NCBI GenBank assembly: GCA_045560765.1
Contig: JBJKZD010000010.1
Location: forward strand, 620,001 to 684,000
Source of the DNA: UBA9926 sp913064795
GTDB taxonomy: Bacteria; Pseudomonadota; Gammaproteobacteria; Pseudomonadales; Azotimanducaceae
Direction: 5' to 3'
Length of the DNA stretch: 64,000 nucleotides
Positions 53,602-63,445 of this stretch are shown here, piece by piece. The position numbers and the translations under genes are program-made. Under the pieces are notes generated by a model. It made no database searches, had not been told where the DNA came from, and worked only from the letters and a program-made list of their open reading frames with translations. The first letter of the stretch is position 1. Each line of letters starts with the position of its first letter.

Positions 53602-55402
53602 ATGACCCTCACCCGACGAATCGCGATGATCATCGCAATGTTTGCTCTGTCAGTGGTGTTCGCTGCATTCGCACAGGCGGATATTTCAGCGGTCAGCGCG
53701 GGTGATAACTATACCTGTATCGTCAGTGACGGACGGGTGGAATGCGGCGGTGAAAATACAGTCGGACAACTGGATGTGCCACTACTCGAGGGTGTAACTG
53801 ATTTGAGTGCGGGGGCGCGGGGTACTGTGTGTGCAATCTCGAATACCGGGCTGGACTGTTGGGGTCGTCAATCCGACGGTCTGCTGGATGTGCCGGAGAT
53901 TGAGACCCCTCAGCAGGTCTCTGTGGGACATCGTCATGCTTGTGCGTTAGGGGCCTCTGGAGTGATTTGTTGGGGCATGAATCCCTCAGGAGAACTGAAT
54001 GTGCCGAGTTTGCGCGACGTCACCGCCGTCGCCGCGGGTAACGGTGTTTCATGTGCTATTGCCTCTGGAAGAATCCAGTGCTGGGGGAAAGGTGCGAGCG
54101 ATGAGATGTTGCCCCCGGATGTGACTGGTGTGAGCGTCTTGCGGATCAGTACCCATGGCTGCGCGGCGGGTAGAGATCAGTTGGTGTGTTGGGGGCCAGA
54201 TGACTTTGGAGAGAGCACTGCGCCTAATTTCTTTGAGATATCAGACGTCGATGTCGGTGGCTTGCACACGTGCGCGATCACAGAGGGACAAATCAATTGC
54301 TGGGGGTTTGGAAACCAAAGCCAACTGTCTGTTCCTGAGGTGACCAACCCTAGATTGCTTGGCTTAGGCAGTGGACACAGTTGCGCTGTGGCTGATGAGG
54401 GTTTGGTTTGCTGGGGGCGAGCAAGAAGCTACCTTAATGCCGAGGGTGAGATGGCCTTTGTCGGGGGTATGGCGCCTGAGCCCAAGCCTGAGACGGTCAG
54501 TCTTTATGAGTATTTTAAGCGGCCGCGTCCGGAGCTCTTGAACGAGAAAACACCAGAGGATTTCGCCGACCAGTTGCCTGTCCTTCGAGCGATGACGCAA
54601 GGCTCAATGATTGTTGGCACTGGCAGCACACATACCTGCACGCTCAAAAATCGCAAGGTAGCTTGTTTTGGCGATGATGACGCGGGTCAGATCGATGTTC
54701 CAGCACTCTCAAACCCGAGACAGGTGAGTACGGGATTTGACTTTAGTTGTGCCATCGCCGATGAAGGGGTTTCGTGCTGGGGGGATAATTCTCGAAATCA
54801 GACGAACAGTCCCTTCACCATCAATCCAATTCAGATCGCCACCGGTGGCCGTCATGCCTGCTTACTTGATGGTGCGACGGTTGATTGCTGGGGTTGGAAT
54901 TTCAACGGGCAAACCGATGTGCCGCCATCGAAATCCTCGCCAAGTCACAGCCGGTTTGTATCACAGTTGTGCGCTCGATGATGATGGCGTGCACTGCTGG
55001 GGTTCCAATAGCTACGGTCAGACCGAGGTTCCAGAGTTACTTGATCCGAAGTACATCAGCAGCGGCTTGGGAAATCACAACTGCGCGGTAGATGATACCG
55101 GCGTGGTGTGTTGGGGAGACAACGAACATGGCCAGGCTGAGAGCATGCCGTTGGTCAGGCCCATCGACGTTAGCGTCGGCTATGAACACACCTGCGCCCT
55201 CGATGAGTCGGGTGTGCATTGTTGGGGTAAAAATGCCCAGGGCCAATTGAATGTCCCTGAACTCGATGCCCCCAAACAGGTGAGTGTAGGCGGGAACTAT
55301 AGCTGCGCAGAAGATGCCAGTGGGCTCGTGTGTTGGGGTTATAAGGGGCTTGAGCTTGTATCCGTCCCCGCGGAGTTTGGACCTTCAGCCAGTCGGCAGT
55401 GA
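53602..55402 (+). pseudogene. Secreted RCC1-like protein, 14 repeats, frameshifted between repeats 10 and 11
   Basis: A signal peptide (ending AFAQA near residue 26) is followed by RCC1-like repeats of about 38 residues with the pattern xxVSxGxxHxCALxxxGVxCWGxNxxGQxxVPxLxxP. Repeats 1-7 run to about residue 272. A roughly 45-residue linker without repeats (FVGGMAPEPKPETVSLYEYF region) precedes repeats 8-14. The frame from 53602 ends at 54981; the second frame continues to 55402. Removing one A from AAA at 54931-54933 restores VPPSNPRQVTAG and repeat 11. Almost every repeat carries two Cys about nine residues apart. It probably forms two seven-bladed propellers stabilised by disulfides. Confidence 0.8.
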
Positions 55403-55533
55403 TCCGCGGTAGGTCATCTTGGGGTGCGTTCTAGTTTTGGCCCAACCCTGCGCCGAGTGGCCGAAGGTGCGACCGGGTCAGTTGCGCTGGTTTCGCGCTT
55501 TAGCATGCGCTATGCTCCGGCGTGTTTTTAGCA

Positions 55534-56325
55534 ATGCAATCTCCAATGCCTGTATTTCAAACCATCACTGTTGATATTGATGCGCCCTTAGGCTTGATTA
55601 CTTTGAATCGGCCCGAAAAGCACAATGCGATCTCTTTAAAGACGCTTGAAGAGTTACACCAGGCCGTGGACCAACTGGCAGAAGATGAAGACGTGCGCGT
55701 TATTAGTTTCTGGGGCGCTGGAGGAAAGGCGTTTGCGTCTGGTTCGGACCTCACGGAAGTGGCCGATCGCGATCTTAAAAAGGGCATGGAACCGATCGTC
55801 CAGGGGCTCGCTGCAAAGCTTGAAGGCCTACCCAAAGTCACCATTGCCGCGATCGACGGCATTTGTATGGGTGGCGGTCTTGAAATTGCCTTGGGTTGCG
55901 ACCTGAGAATTTGCACGCCCAAAAGCCGGTTTGCGACGCCGGAAGGAAAACTTGGCATTATTCCCGGTGGCGGCGCTACCGCCAGGTTGCCGCGCCTGAT
56001 CGGTAAAAGCTGGGCCTTGGAGATGTTGCTGATGGGTGAAGCAATGGATGCAGCACAAGCCCTGCAGATGGGTTTGGTGACTCGGGTCACGGAGCCGGAT
56101 CAGCTGAAGCAGGCAGTCCGGAAGATGGCCTTACATTTGGCAGGTTATGCGCCTTTTGTTCCTCACTTTATGAAAATCATGGTGCAGCAAGGGCTCGAGG
56201 GTAGTTCTGCCGCTGCCTTGGCGATGGAAAAGTTCGCGCAGAGTGCACTGTTACAAACAGAGGATAAGCAAGAGGGCATCGATGCTTTTATCAACAAGCG
56301 ATCGCCCAGTTTTAAAGGACGCTAG
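55534..56325 (+). CDS. Enoyl-CoA hydratase/isomerase family protein
   Basis: About 263 aa from ATG 55534 (an in-frame GTG at 55522 and ATG at 55546 exist; no clear RBS). Crotonase motifs: GLITLNRPEKHNAIS, GAGGKAFASGSDLTEV, the oxyanion-hole segment GICMGGGLEIALGCDLRI and GKLGIIPGGGATARLPRLIGKSWALEMLL. It should act in fatty-acid or aromatic CoA degradation. Confidence 0.9.
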   Translation: MQSPMPVFQTITVDIDAPLGLITLNRPEKHNAISLKTLEELHQAVDQLAEDEDVRVISFWGAGGKAFASGSDLTEVADRDLKKGMEPIVQGLAAKLEGLPKVTIAAIDGICMGGGLEIALGCDLRICTPKSRFATPEGKLGIIPGGGATARLPRLIGKSWALEMLLMGEAMDAAQALQMGLVTRVTEPDQLKQAVRKMALHLAGYAPFVPHFMKIMVQQGLEGSSAAALAMEKFAQSALLQTEDKQEGIDAFINKRSPSFKGR

Positions 56326-56497
56326 CCAAGGATTGTAGTGAGGCGTCCGAAGCGTAAGCCTCATCGAGTGATAGGGATAGGTTCAGCGAGTTCGAGTGGC
56401 TGTCCAGGCTCGCTGGGTCAGCGTTGCGCCAAGGTTAGGTCTGTAGGCCACCGGTTGGTTTATAAAGGCTCTGGCTGATGCTCGGTAGGATGGCATC

Positions 56498-58348
56498 TTA
56501 TCCGCCATCCCACTCCATAGATTGCGCCGTTGCGGAGTAATCTCGATCTAGGCATTGACCGTCAGCAAAAGTCTCCCAAGCGTCGTCAGTGAGTTCGTCC
56601 CCGCCGCGGTAAGTCAGTGAATACAGAGCTTTGCATCGCCCCATTAAGTCAAAGCGGGCGTCGGACTCTAGGGCAGCAAGCAGCGACTCAGTGGTCAGAG
56701 CCGCATTGCTCATGGTGAGGCCCTGGTCGCTTTGGCCGTCTAGAATCATGAAGGTCTCAGCGGATGGGCGTTCACTCCAGGGTGCCCAAGCGGGTTGGGT
56801 GTTAGAGAGCCCTCGCCCGGGCTGTCCGGTGTGAGCAAACCCACCCCAGTAATCGCGCATCTGTGCTGAAAGCTTTAAGGCTTCCTCGGCGTAGTCTCCG
56901 ATGATGAACCGCTCGATAATGGGGTTTTCTAGGGCCTCGGGAAACAAAAAAAGCAGCTCGATTGCATGGGCTGCACCGATGAGGGCTTGATAATCTAAGT
57001 CGGCAATGACGGGCAAATCATCCCAGTCAAAACGATAGACGAAGACCTCACTGTGCCCGCTGTCTGTTAATCCTCGGGCAACGTCATCGACGGCGCGGAG
57101 CTTCCAAAGATTAGAGCCATACTCACTCATGGCCTGATAATAATCAGGTTTTTTGATGGCCAGTGGCATCCGATCGATGACAGCCCAAAGTCCATCAGGG
57201 TTTCCCCATTCAACCAGCTGAGGGTTCATGGCGTTAAACAATTTGGATTCATCACGATTACTGCCGACCAGAATGGGTATGGCGGTTCGATCGGGGTCTT
57301 GCAGTGCGCCGGCGATACCATCGGCTCGAACGACGTATCCATCGGGATAGACTCGGGTCATTCCTTGTTGTTTTGCTCGAGCGGCGCGCTCTGCGGTGAG
57401 GATTGCGGCAGGGGTTTGAGCGCGCAAGAAGTCAGCGATCTCTTGAGCGCTCATTGTTGCGGCCAGCGTCGAAGCCTCCAAGCGATCTCTCGCAAGACTG
57501 TTTGCCTCGAGCAGTCTGTAGAGTATTTCTTGGCTGCTGAGCGTCCCAGATACGCCGTCCTCTGGATAATCAGATTCTGCAGCCTCGAGATCACTGACCG
57601 TGACAATACCGCTTTGCATAATTGCTTTTTGGAACAGTCCATCGGCGATGGGTGATGCGATTAAAGCGGCGACATTATGGGCGCCGGCGGACTCCCCGAA
57701 GATTGTTACGTTGTCTGGATCTCCCCCAAAGGATCCGATGTTGTCCCGTACGAATCGCAGCGCAGCAATGGTGTCTAGGGTGCCAAAATTGCCAGAGTCA
57801 TCGGACAGGGTCGTGGGCCCGTCACGAAGGGCAGGGTGACGGAACCATCCGAAGGAGGACAACCGATACTGCAGGGTGACGACGATGACACTTTGATCCC
57901 GAACCAAGTGATAAGGCTCGTAGGTCGACGCGCTGCCGATCGTATTGGCGCCGCCGTGTATCCAGACCATTACGGGCACCTTTTGCTCGGCGAGCAAGGC
58001 ATCATCTAAAGGGGGCGCGAAAATGTTCAAATATAGACAGTCCTCCGCGCCCGTAAATTCGCCGTTGCCGTCAGAGGTCCCAAGCCACTGACCTTGAAAG
58101 CAACTGCTAGCAAATTCAAGTGCCTCAAGCGGCGCCTCCCAAGGTAATGGCGCTTGGGGCGATCGCCAGCGCAGTTGCTCGACGGGCGCTGCCGCGAAAG
58201 GAATACCCCGCCAGATTTGAACGTCTGAGTCTGTGGTGCCGATCACAGGTCCATATTGGGTTGTCCGCAGGGTCTCCTGATCCGGTTGAATGCCGCATCC
58301 TATGAGCCAAGTCGTTGTCACGAAAACCAAAAGTCGATGGAAACGCAT
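56498..58348 (-). CDS. Type B carboxylesterase, predicted lipoprotein
   Basis: 616 aa from ATG 58348. A lipoprotein signal peptide with lipobox LIGC (Cys18) precedes an alpha/beta hydrolase. The oxyanion segment HGGANTIGS and nucleophile Ser220 in GESAGAHN are intact; VGSNRDESKLF and IGAAHAIELLFLF supply further family motifs with the catalytic His. It is likely an envelope esterase with broad specificity. Upstream is the degraded SDR gene on the opposite strand. Confidence 0.9.
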   Translation of the reverse strand: MRFHRLLVFVTTTWLIGCGIQPDQETLRTTQYGPVIGTTDSDVQIWRGIPFAAAPVEQLRWRSPQAPLPWEAPLEALEFASSCFQGQWLGTSDGNGEFTGAEDCLYLNIFAPPLDDALLAEQKVPVMVWIHGGANTIGSASTYEPYHLVRDQSVIVVTLQYRLSSFGWFRHPALRDGPTTLSDDSGNFGTLDTIAALRFVRDNIGSFGGDPDNVTIFGESAGAHNVAALIASPIADGLFQKAIMQSGIVTVSDLEAAESDYPEDGVSGTLSSQEILYRLLEANSLARDRLEASTLAATMSAQEIADFLRAQTPAAILTAERAARAKQQGMTRVYPDGYVVRADGIAGALQDPDRTAIPILVGSNRDESKLFNAMNPQLVEWGNPDGLWAVIDRMPLAIKKPDYYQAMSEYGSNLWKLRAVDDVARGLTDSGHSEVFVYRFDWDDLPVIADLDYQALIGAAHAIELLFLFPEALENPIIERFIIGDYAEEALKLSAQMRDYWGGFAHTGQPGRGLSNTQPAWAPWSERPSAETFMILDGQSDQGLTMSNAALTTESLLAALESDARFDLMGRCKALYSLTYRGGDELTDDAWETFADGQCLDRDYSATAQSMEWDGG

Positions 58349-58475
58349 GAGAGTCTCTGTGTTTTGAAGACTACCCGTTATAGTCTTTGCCCAGCAAAAA
58401 CGCAACGCAGCCAGCCTGTGAGCTGGATGCATTGGTGGACAGGGGAGAGCTTGGGGGGACTCTTATGGATGGAGG
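58349..58475. other. Upstream region of the carboxylesterase gene
   Basis: No separate gene is recognised. The carboxylesterase promoter probably lies here, but no convincing hexamers were identified. Confidence 0.4.
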
Positions 58476-58690
58476 GTGATTGTGACCGGGGGCGGCAGCG
58501 ACATTGGTCGCAGGACGGCCATTGCGCTTGATGGTGCCAATGCTGTTGTGGCTGATATTTGACGACACCTTGCCGAGATCGTGGGCGACGATATCCACCT
58601 CGAGGGAGGCCGAGCGCTGGCAATTGCTGGCAATTGCTGGCGATGTTGCTCATGGGCCGAACGTCAATGGTGCGTCATTAAAATGCTTGC
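58476..58690 (+). pseudogene. Degraded short-chain dehydrogenase/reductase (SDR) remnant
   Basis: Reading from GTG 58476 gives VIVTGGGSDIGRRTAIAL, the SDR nucleotide-binding start, then GANAVVADI followed by a TGA at about 58560. The frame continues RHLAEIVGDDIHLEGGRALAIAG, then a 10-bp tandem duplication (CAATTGCTGG at 58621-58630 and 58631-58640) shifts the frame; removing one copy restores GDVAHGPNV. The catalytic Tyr-x-x-x-Lys region is missing. It is an ancient, non-functional fragment. Confidence 0.85.
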
Positions 58691-58740
58691 GAGTTTGGAG
58701 TGGATCGCCGGGCACCGGCTGAACTTGCCCCCCCTAGGCC

Positions 58741-58832
58741 TTGCTAAAGCAAAGCAACACCAAGAAAAACAAAAACTAAAATAACGCGGCGCCAGAACAA
58801 AGCCACACCAGAACAAAGCTGCAAAAAAAGGT
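58741..58832. repeat. A-rich low-complexity stretch with a repeated 12-mer
   Basis: The stretch is A-rich, unlike its surroundings. CCAGAACAAAGC occurs at about 58790 and again at about 58808. It follows the SDR remnant and has no gene. Confidence 0.55.
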
Positions 58833-59021
58833 TGCGTAGAAAAAGTTAAAACCTGACTGCGGTAGCGAGTTGCTGACTTAGGCCTGATGGCGAGTTTAAT
58901 GCACTATTTATTTCTGGCTTGGCAGGACCTGAACGTGGCAGGCTTGGCGCTTCTGCAGGCGGTTATCGGACAGTCGGCTGATTGTTAAACGCTGTGAATG
59001 CAGTGATCCTTGGTAACGAGC
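58833..59021. other. Noncoding region between the SDR remnant and the LLM gene
   Basis: No gene, repeat or terminator is recognised. Confidence 0.4.
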
Positions 59022-59917
59022 CTAAGTTTTAAATGGGGCGAAGACCTCGCCGATCAGTTGGTCCATAACATCCTCAGCGTCGCCGCGAAGGTTAAAGTTT
59101 GGAACAATCAGCTCATCGACGCCTAAGGCCTGATAGGCCGCAACAGTATCTTGCAAGGCGGCAACCGAACCGGCAATAGTCGCTTGCGTGTTGTTTCGCA
59201 TCTTTTCAGCGACAGCAGTGTCGTCGGTCAAATAGACGAGCGCGACCGCTGTCCGTCTGAGGGTTTTCGGATCGCGACCCAGCCGTTCACAGTGCTCGTC
59301 GAGCACACGGATTTTATGCTTGAGGGTTGCGACGGTACCCCAGACATTCCATTCATCGGCATACTGGGCTGTGATGCGAAGAGTGACTTTTTCCCCGCCG
59401 CCCCCGATCAATAAGGGGAGCGGGTTTTGTACTGGCTTGGGTTCAAGAGGGGCCTCTGCAAGCTGATAGAAGTCTCCTTCAAAGGTACTCGATTCATTCT
59501 GGAAGAGATGCTTGATCACTTTGCAGGCCTCTTCCAGTCGAGCCAAGCGACCGGGCACATCAAAGAAATCGATGCCGTATTTGCGGTGCTCATTTTCTTG
59601 CCATCCCGCACCAAGACCAAGCACCATCCGGCCATTGCTGACGTGATCGATGGTTGCAGCCATTTTTGCAAGGACAGCAGGATGACGGTAAGTGTTGCCG
59701 ACGACCAGTGTGCCGAGTCTGATTCGGGGTGTGACAGCAGCGATTGCCGACAGCGTGGTGAGGGCTTCCGGCCAAGGAGCGCGCTAACATCTTGCGCATT
59801 CGGCATGAAATGATCTGCCAACCAGAGGCCGTCCCAACCGGTACGCTCGACCTTTTGCGCAAGATACTTTGTTTCATCAAAGGTATGGGTGGGCCTCGGC
59901 CAAAAGCTGAATTTCAT
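59022..59917 (-). pseudogene. LLM-class flavin-dependent oxidoreductase, frameshifted
   Basis: Related to luciferase-like F420- or FMN-dependent monooxygenases. The N-terminal frame opens MKFSFWPRPTHTFDETKYLAQKVERTGWDGLWLADHFMPNAQDVSA, and the second frame continues APWPEALTTLSAIAAVTPRIRLGTLVVGNTYRHPAVLAKMAATIDHVSNGRMVLGLGAGWQENEH to the stop at 59022. Adding one base in GCGCGC around 59778-59785 joins them into 298 aa, a normal length. As written neither half is complete. It is either a recent loss-of-function or a sequence error. Confidence 0.82.
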
Positions 59918-60199
59918 GGGGCACGTCCTTAGGTTGAGACCGTAGAGTGTAATCCAAGGGTTATCTGCGGCGAAGACCTCAGTTCGCTTTTTCGGAGAAC
60001 CGATTGGGAACGCCTTCTTGGCCAGGTGCTTCTCCTAGTGGGGCTATGCGAATGGGGTGAACGGCAGAGCAAACAACCCTCAAACAGTCTTTTCGGGCGG
60101 CAGTGATGTTCTGAAACCGGAGGCATTTCGTGAGTTCGATTATTTGAGCGTTACATCGTATGCTTTCGGTCCGACGAATAGACAAAAGATGCTGGCGAG

Positions 60200-61804
60200 A
60201 TGGAATCCCAAAACCTGACTTTAGGACAGTATTTCTTGAATGCTGCGGATCAATATGGCGATGAAGACGTTTTGATCTTTCCTAACCATCGACACACCTA
60301 CGAGAGCCTTCGAATTGCAGCGATCAGCCGTGGCTGCAGTTTCTCCGCCAGTGGCGTGGGACCCGGTGACCATGTCGGATTGCTGATGGCCAATTGCCCA
60401 GAGTTTATCGAGTGCCTTTTGGGCCTACAGCTGCTTGGCGCGGTGGCGGTGCCCATGAATGCACGCTATAAAGCCCAGGAGCTCGCCTACGTCCTCGACA
60501 ATGCAGATATTAAATGGGTCGTTACGCATGATCTCGTGAGCGAATACGCTAACTTTGGGGACCTACTGTTGGAGGCGGTGACCGCTAAAGCGCCCGAACG
60601 GCTCGAGGGTCTGGTGATGCTTGGGAATCCTCGGGAGGGCTTTGTTGGGCAATCGGAATTTGAGGCTTTGGCCGAATCGGTTCCCCAAGCAGAGATGCTC
60701 GCAGCACACTCTGAAATTTCTGTGATGTCCCCAGCCATTATGATGTACACCTCTGGTACCACGGCTCATCCAAAGGGGTGCCCCTTGCATCATGAGATGC
60801 TTGTTCAAAACGGGATCAATATGAACCGCAGCCGTTATTTTTTGAGCAAAGCGGATCGATTTTGGGCGCCCTTGCCGATGTTTCACATGGCGTCGATCCT
60901 GCCCTTAATGTGTTGTATCGATGCTGGAGCCGCGATGCTCTCCATGACCCATGTCGATTCTGGCCTCAGTCTTGAGATGATGGAACGAGAGCGTGCGACC
61001 GTGGCCTTTCCGTCGTTTCCGACGGTAACCGCCGCACTGATTGCTCACCCTGACTTTGGGACACGCGACCTGTCTTCGATTCGAAGACTTAACAATGTTG
61101 CACCGCCGGACGTCCTGCGCCAATTTCAGGAGGCGTTTCCCCAGGCGGTTCAGACCGGTGCTTATGGTCTGACGGAAGCGGGGGGCGTGATCGCGTTTAA
61201 TCATCCTGATGAACCCCTAGAGACGCGGCTGACGACGTGCGGTCAACCCATGCCCGGGCTTGAGGCAAAAGTGGTTAATCCGGAGACAGGTGCAGGCTGC
61301 GCGCCCGGTGAAAAGGGCGAAATTTTGTTGCGCGGTTACGCGATCTTTAAAGGCTACTATAAATCGCCTGATAAAAATGCGGAGGCTTTTGAGGAGGGTT
61401 GGTTCAAAACCGGTGACCTTTGTGCGATGACGAGCAATGGTGAGATCGAGTTTCACGGCCGGATTAAAGACATGCTCAAAGTCGGCGGCGAAAATGTGGC
61501 GGCGATAGAAATTGAATCCTTGTTGTCTCAGCACCCCGGGGTAAAAATGGCGCAAATCATTGGTGTACCTGATGCTCGGTTGCAGGAGGTGGCGTGCGCT
61601 TATATTGAGTGCCACGTTGGTCACGATCTGACCGCGGTTGAATTGATTGAGTTCTGCCAGGGAAAGATCGCAAGCTTTAAAATTCCGCGTCATGTTCGAT
61701 TTGTCACCGACTGGCCAATGTCGGCAACGAAAATCCAAAAATTCGTATTGCGGCAGTGGTTTGAATCAGAAGATCAATCGCTTGCGTCTGGCAACACAGG
61801 ATAA
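60200..61804 (+). CDS. AMP-dependent acyl-CoA ligase
   Basis: 534 aa. The adenylation motif is MYTSGTTAHPKGC, followed by TGAYGLTEAGG, GEILLRGYAIFKGYYKSPD, GWFKTGDLC and RIKDMLKVGGENVAAIEIE, with the C-terminal catalytic Lys in SATKIQKFVL. Such enzymes activate fatty or aromatic acids to acyl-CoA. It overlaps the convergent MFS gene by 31 bases. It may work with the enoyl-CoA hydratase and S1P-lyase-like gene nearby, but this is inference. Confidence 0.92.
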   Translation: MESQNLTLGQYFLNAADQYGDEDVLIFPNHRHTYESLRIAAISRGCSFSASGVGPGDHVGLLMANCPEFIECLLGLQLLGAVAVPMNARYKAQELAYVLDNADIKWVVTHDLVSEYANFGDLLLEAVTAKAPERLEGLVMLGNPREGFVGQSEFEALAESVPQAEMLAAHSEISVMSPAIMMYTSGTTAHPKGCPLHHEMLVQNGINMNRSRYFLSKADRFWAPLPMFHMASILPLMCCIDAGAAMLSMTHVDSGLSLEMMERERATVAFPSFPTVTAALIAHPDFGTRDLSSIRRLNNVAPPDVLRQFQEAFPQAVQTGAYGLTEAGGVIAFNHPDEPLETRLTTCGQPMPGLEAKVVNPETGAGCAPGEKGEILLRGYAIFKGYYKSPDKNAEAFEEGWFKTGDLCAMTSNGEIEFHGRIKDMLKVGGENVAAIEIESLLSQHPGVKMAQIIGVPDARLQEVACAYIECHVGHDLTAVELIEFCQGKIASFKIPRHVRFVTDWPMSATKIQKFVLRQWFESEDQSLASGNTG

Positions 61805-63006
61805 CGTCCGAGTAAAAGTACAAGCACAACCGAAAGGCTGAACGCGGCGGCGCCAAGGGCGAAGCCCAATTGGTAACTTTGGGTTGATTCGTAGATCGCC
61901 GCAAAAAGCGCCGGAGCGATGCCCGAGGCGGAAGCCAGAGCAGCATAGAGAAAGCCGTAAATTTTTGCGTAGTGTCGAGCGCCAAAATATTTCGCCGCCA
62001 AAAATGCCATCAGATCAAGCTCGGCGCCTGCAGCGAACCCAAGAAGCAGTGCCGCGATTTGCGCATTCAGCAAAGTCAGTTCCGACCAAAGCAGCAGACA
62101 ACCGACAATGGGTAGGCTGATGGCAAGTGCTGCCACACCCGGCGCCCAAAAGCGGTCTACGCAAAATCCGATGACCAATCGGCCCGTGATCACGGCGACA
62201 CCGAAGAGGCTCATGGTCTCCGCAGCTGCGACAGGGTCAATGCCAGCATCGGTGAGTGCTGGTACAAGATTAGGGATCAGGCCCGATTGCGCGATATACA
62301 CCAGAAAAATTGAGAACAGTAAAACCCAAAACTTATAAGAGGTGACCGCTTCCGCCAGCGTAAAGCCCGATAAATTGGCGGGCTGGTCGACCTCGGGTGA
62401 CTGACCCTGAAGCCGGTCTTGAGGTCTAAAGAAGAAATAAACCAGCGGCCCGGCAACGACAACGGGCAACACCGCTAGGCCGAGATAGCCCGCACGCCAG
62501 CCGTAGTTGGCCAAAATGTAGGCAATAATGGGGGGGACGATCACAGCACAAAGGCCGGTGCCGCTGAGGACCAAGCCGAGCGCTAATCCCCTATGGGTCT
62601 GGAAATTTGCGGTGACTGCGGTCGTCCAAGTCACGGGGATGGTGCCAGCCCCTAACAGGGCCATGCAGGCGTAGGCGCCATAAAATTGCCAGAGGGCACC
62701 TGTAGATGTTGCGGGAACGACAAAGGCGAGACTGAGGCCGACCAGTCCAAAAAGCGCCACAGGTCTTGCGCCGTAGCGATGGATCAAAAGGCCAATGACC
62801 GGAGAGGTAAAGACGCCGATGCCAGTGCTAAACAGCAGCGAGAGCTGAAATTCTGTTCGAGACCAGCCGAACTCCTCGGTCACAGGCACGACGAATAAGC
62901 CCATGGTGTAAAACGGCAAGACGATCGAGCTGCAAATGACGCCGACACAAGCGGCGATGAGCAGCATGGGTTGTCGGGTTATTTCGTTTGAACTCAGTGA
63001 TGTCAT
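61774..63006 (-). CDS. MFS transporter
   Basis: About 410 aa from ATG 63006 (MTSLSSNEITRQPM); an upstream ATG at 63102 would add 32 polar residues. Twelve membrane helices are predicted, with the cytoplasmic loop 2-3 segment GLLIHRYGARPVALFG. It resembles oxalate/formate or monocarboxylate-type MFS carriers (OFA-like), substrate unknown. The stop lies inside the end of the acyl-CoA ligase gene. Confidence 0.88.
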   Translation of the reverse strand: MTSLSSNEITRQPMLLIAACVGVICSSIVLPFYTMGLFVVPVTEEFGWSRTEFQLSLLFSTGIGVFTSPVIGLLIHRYGARPVALFGLVGLSLAFVVPATSTGALWQFYGAYACMALLGAGTIPVTWTTAVTANFQTHRGLALGLVLSGTGLCAVIVPPIIAYILANYGWRAGYLGLAVLPVVVAGPLVYFFFRPQDRLQGQSPEVDQPANLSGFTLAEAVTSYKFWVLLFSIFLVYIAQSGLIPNLVPALTDAGIDPVAAAETMSLFGVAVITGRLVIGFCVDRFWAPGVAALAISLPIVGCLLLWSELTLLNAQIAALLLGFAAGAELDLMAFLAAKYFGARHYAKIYGFLYAALASASGIAPALFAAIYESTQSYQLGFALGAAAFSLSVVLVLLLGRYPVLPDASD

Positions 63007-63445
63007 TAGGCTCACAGGTACGGCCTCAAAATAAGCAGGGTTAACGCTACGTGATCTGGTTTGATTTGCAAAGGCTTTGTTCATTGACAAGGCTGTGTTC
63101 ATTAAAAAGGTTAGCCCGCTGAGAGGTCGGGTTCATTGGAAGTGAGCTGTCTTCTTCGCATTTGGCGCGATGTATTGCCAATGCATTTTTCCGGCCCTTG
63201 AGCCACGCGGCTGGCTCGCTCTCGGCTCATGGCGGGGGATTTCATTCGTTTGCTTAAGACCTAACCCAAACGCTAGGGAGGTACGCCAGAAGGTTGTGAG
63301 CAATGAACCGTTAAGATTTGATGCCGTTTGATCAGTGGATGGCTGGGGCTGATGCCGGCTCCTAGGGTACAGCTTTCGCAGTGCGCTGTTTCTTGGCTAT
63401 GATGCGGTAAAGGCGAACAAACTAAATCGTGTTAAGGAGGCCGAG
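63007..63445. other. Divergent intergenic region between the MFS gene and the PLP enzyme
   Basis: No gene is supported. A strong Shine-Dalgarno (AAGGAGG, 63434-63440) lies 5 bases before the next GTG. No clear promoter hexamers were identified. Confidence 0.45.

Noticed and set aside
58504..58722. Intact small gene on the plus strand after the carboxylesterase
   Set aside because: Its frame differs from the SDR-like frame, which explains the sequence better as a pseudogene.
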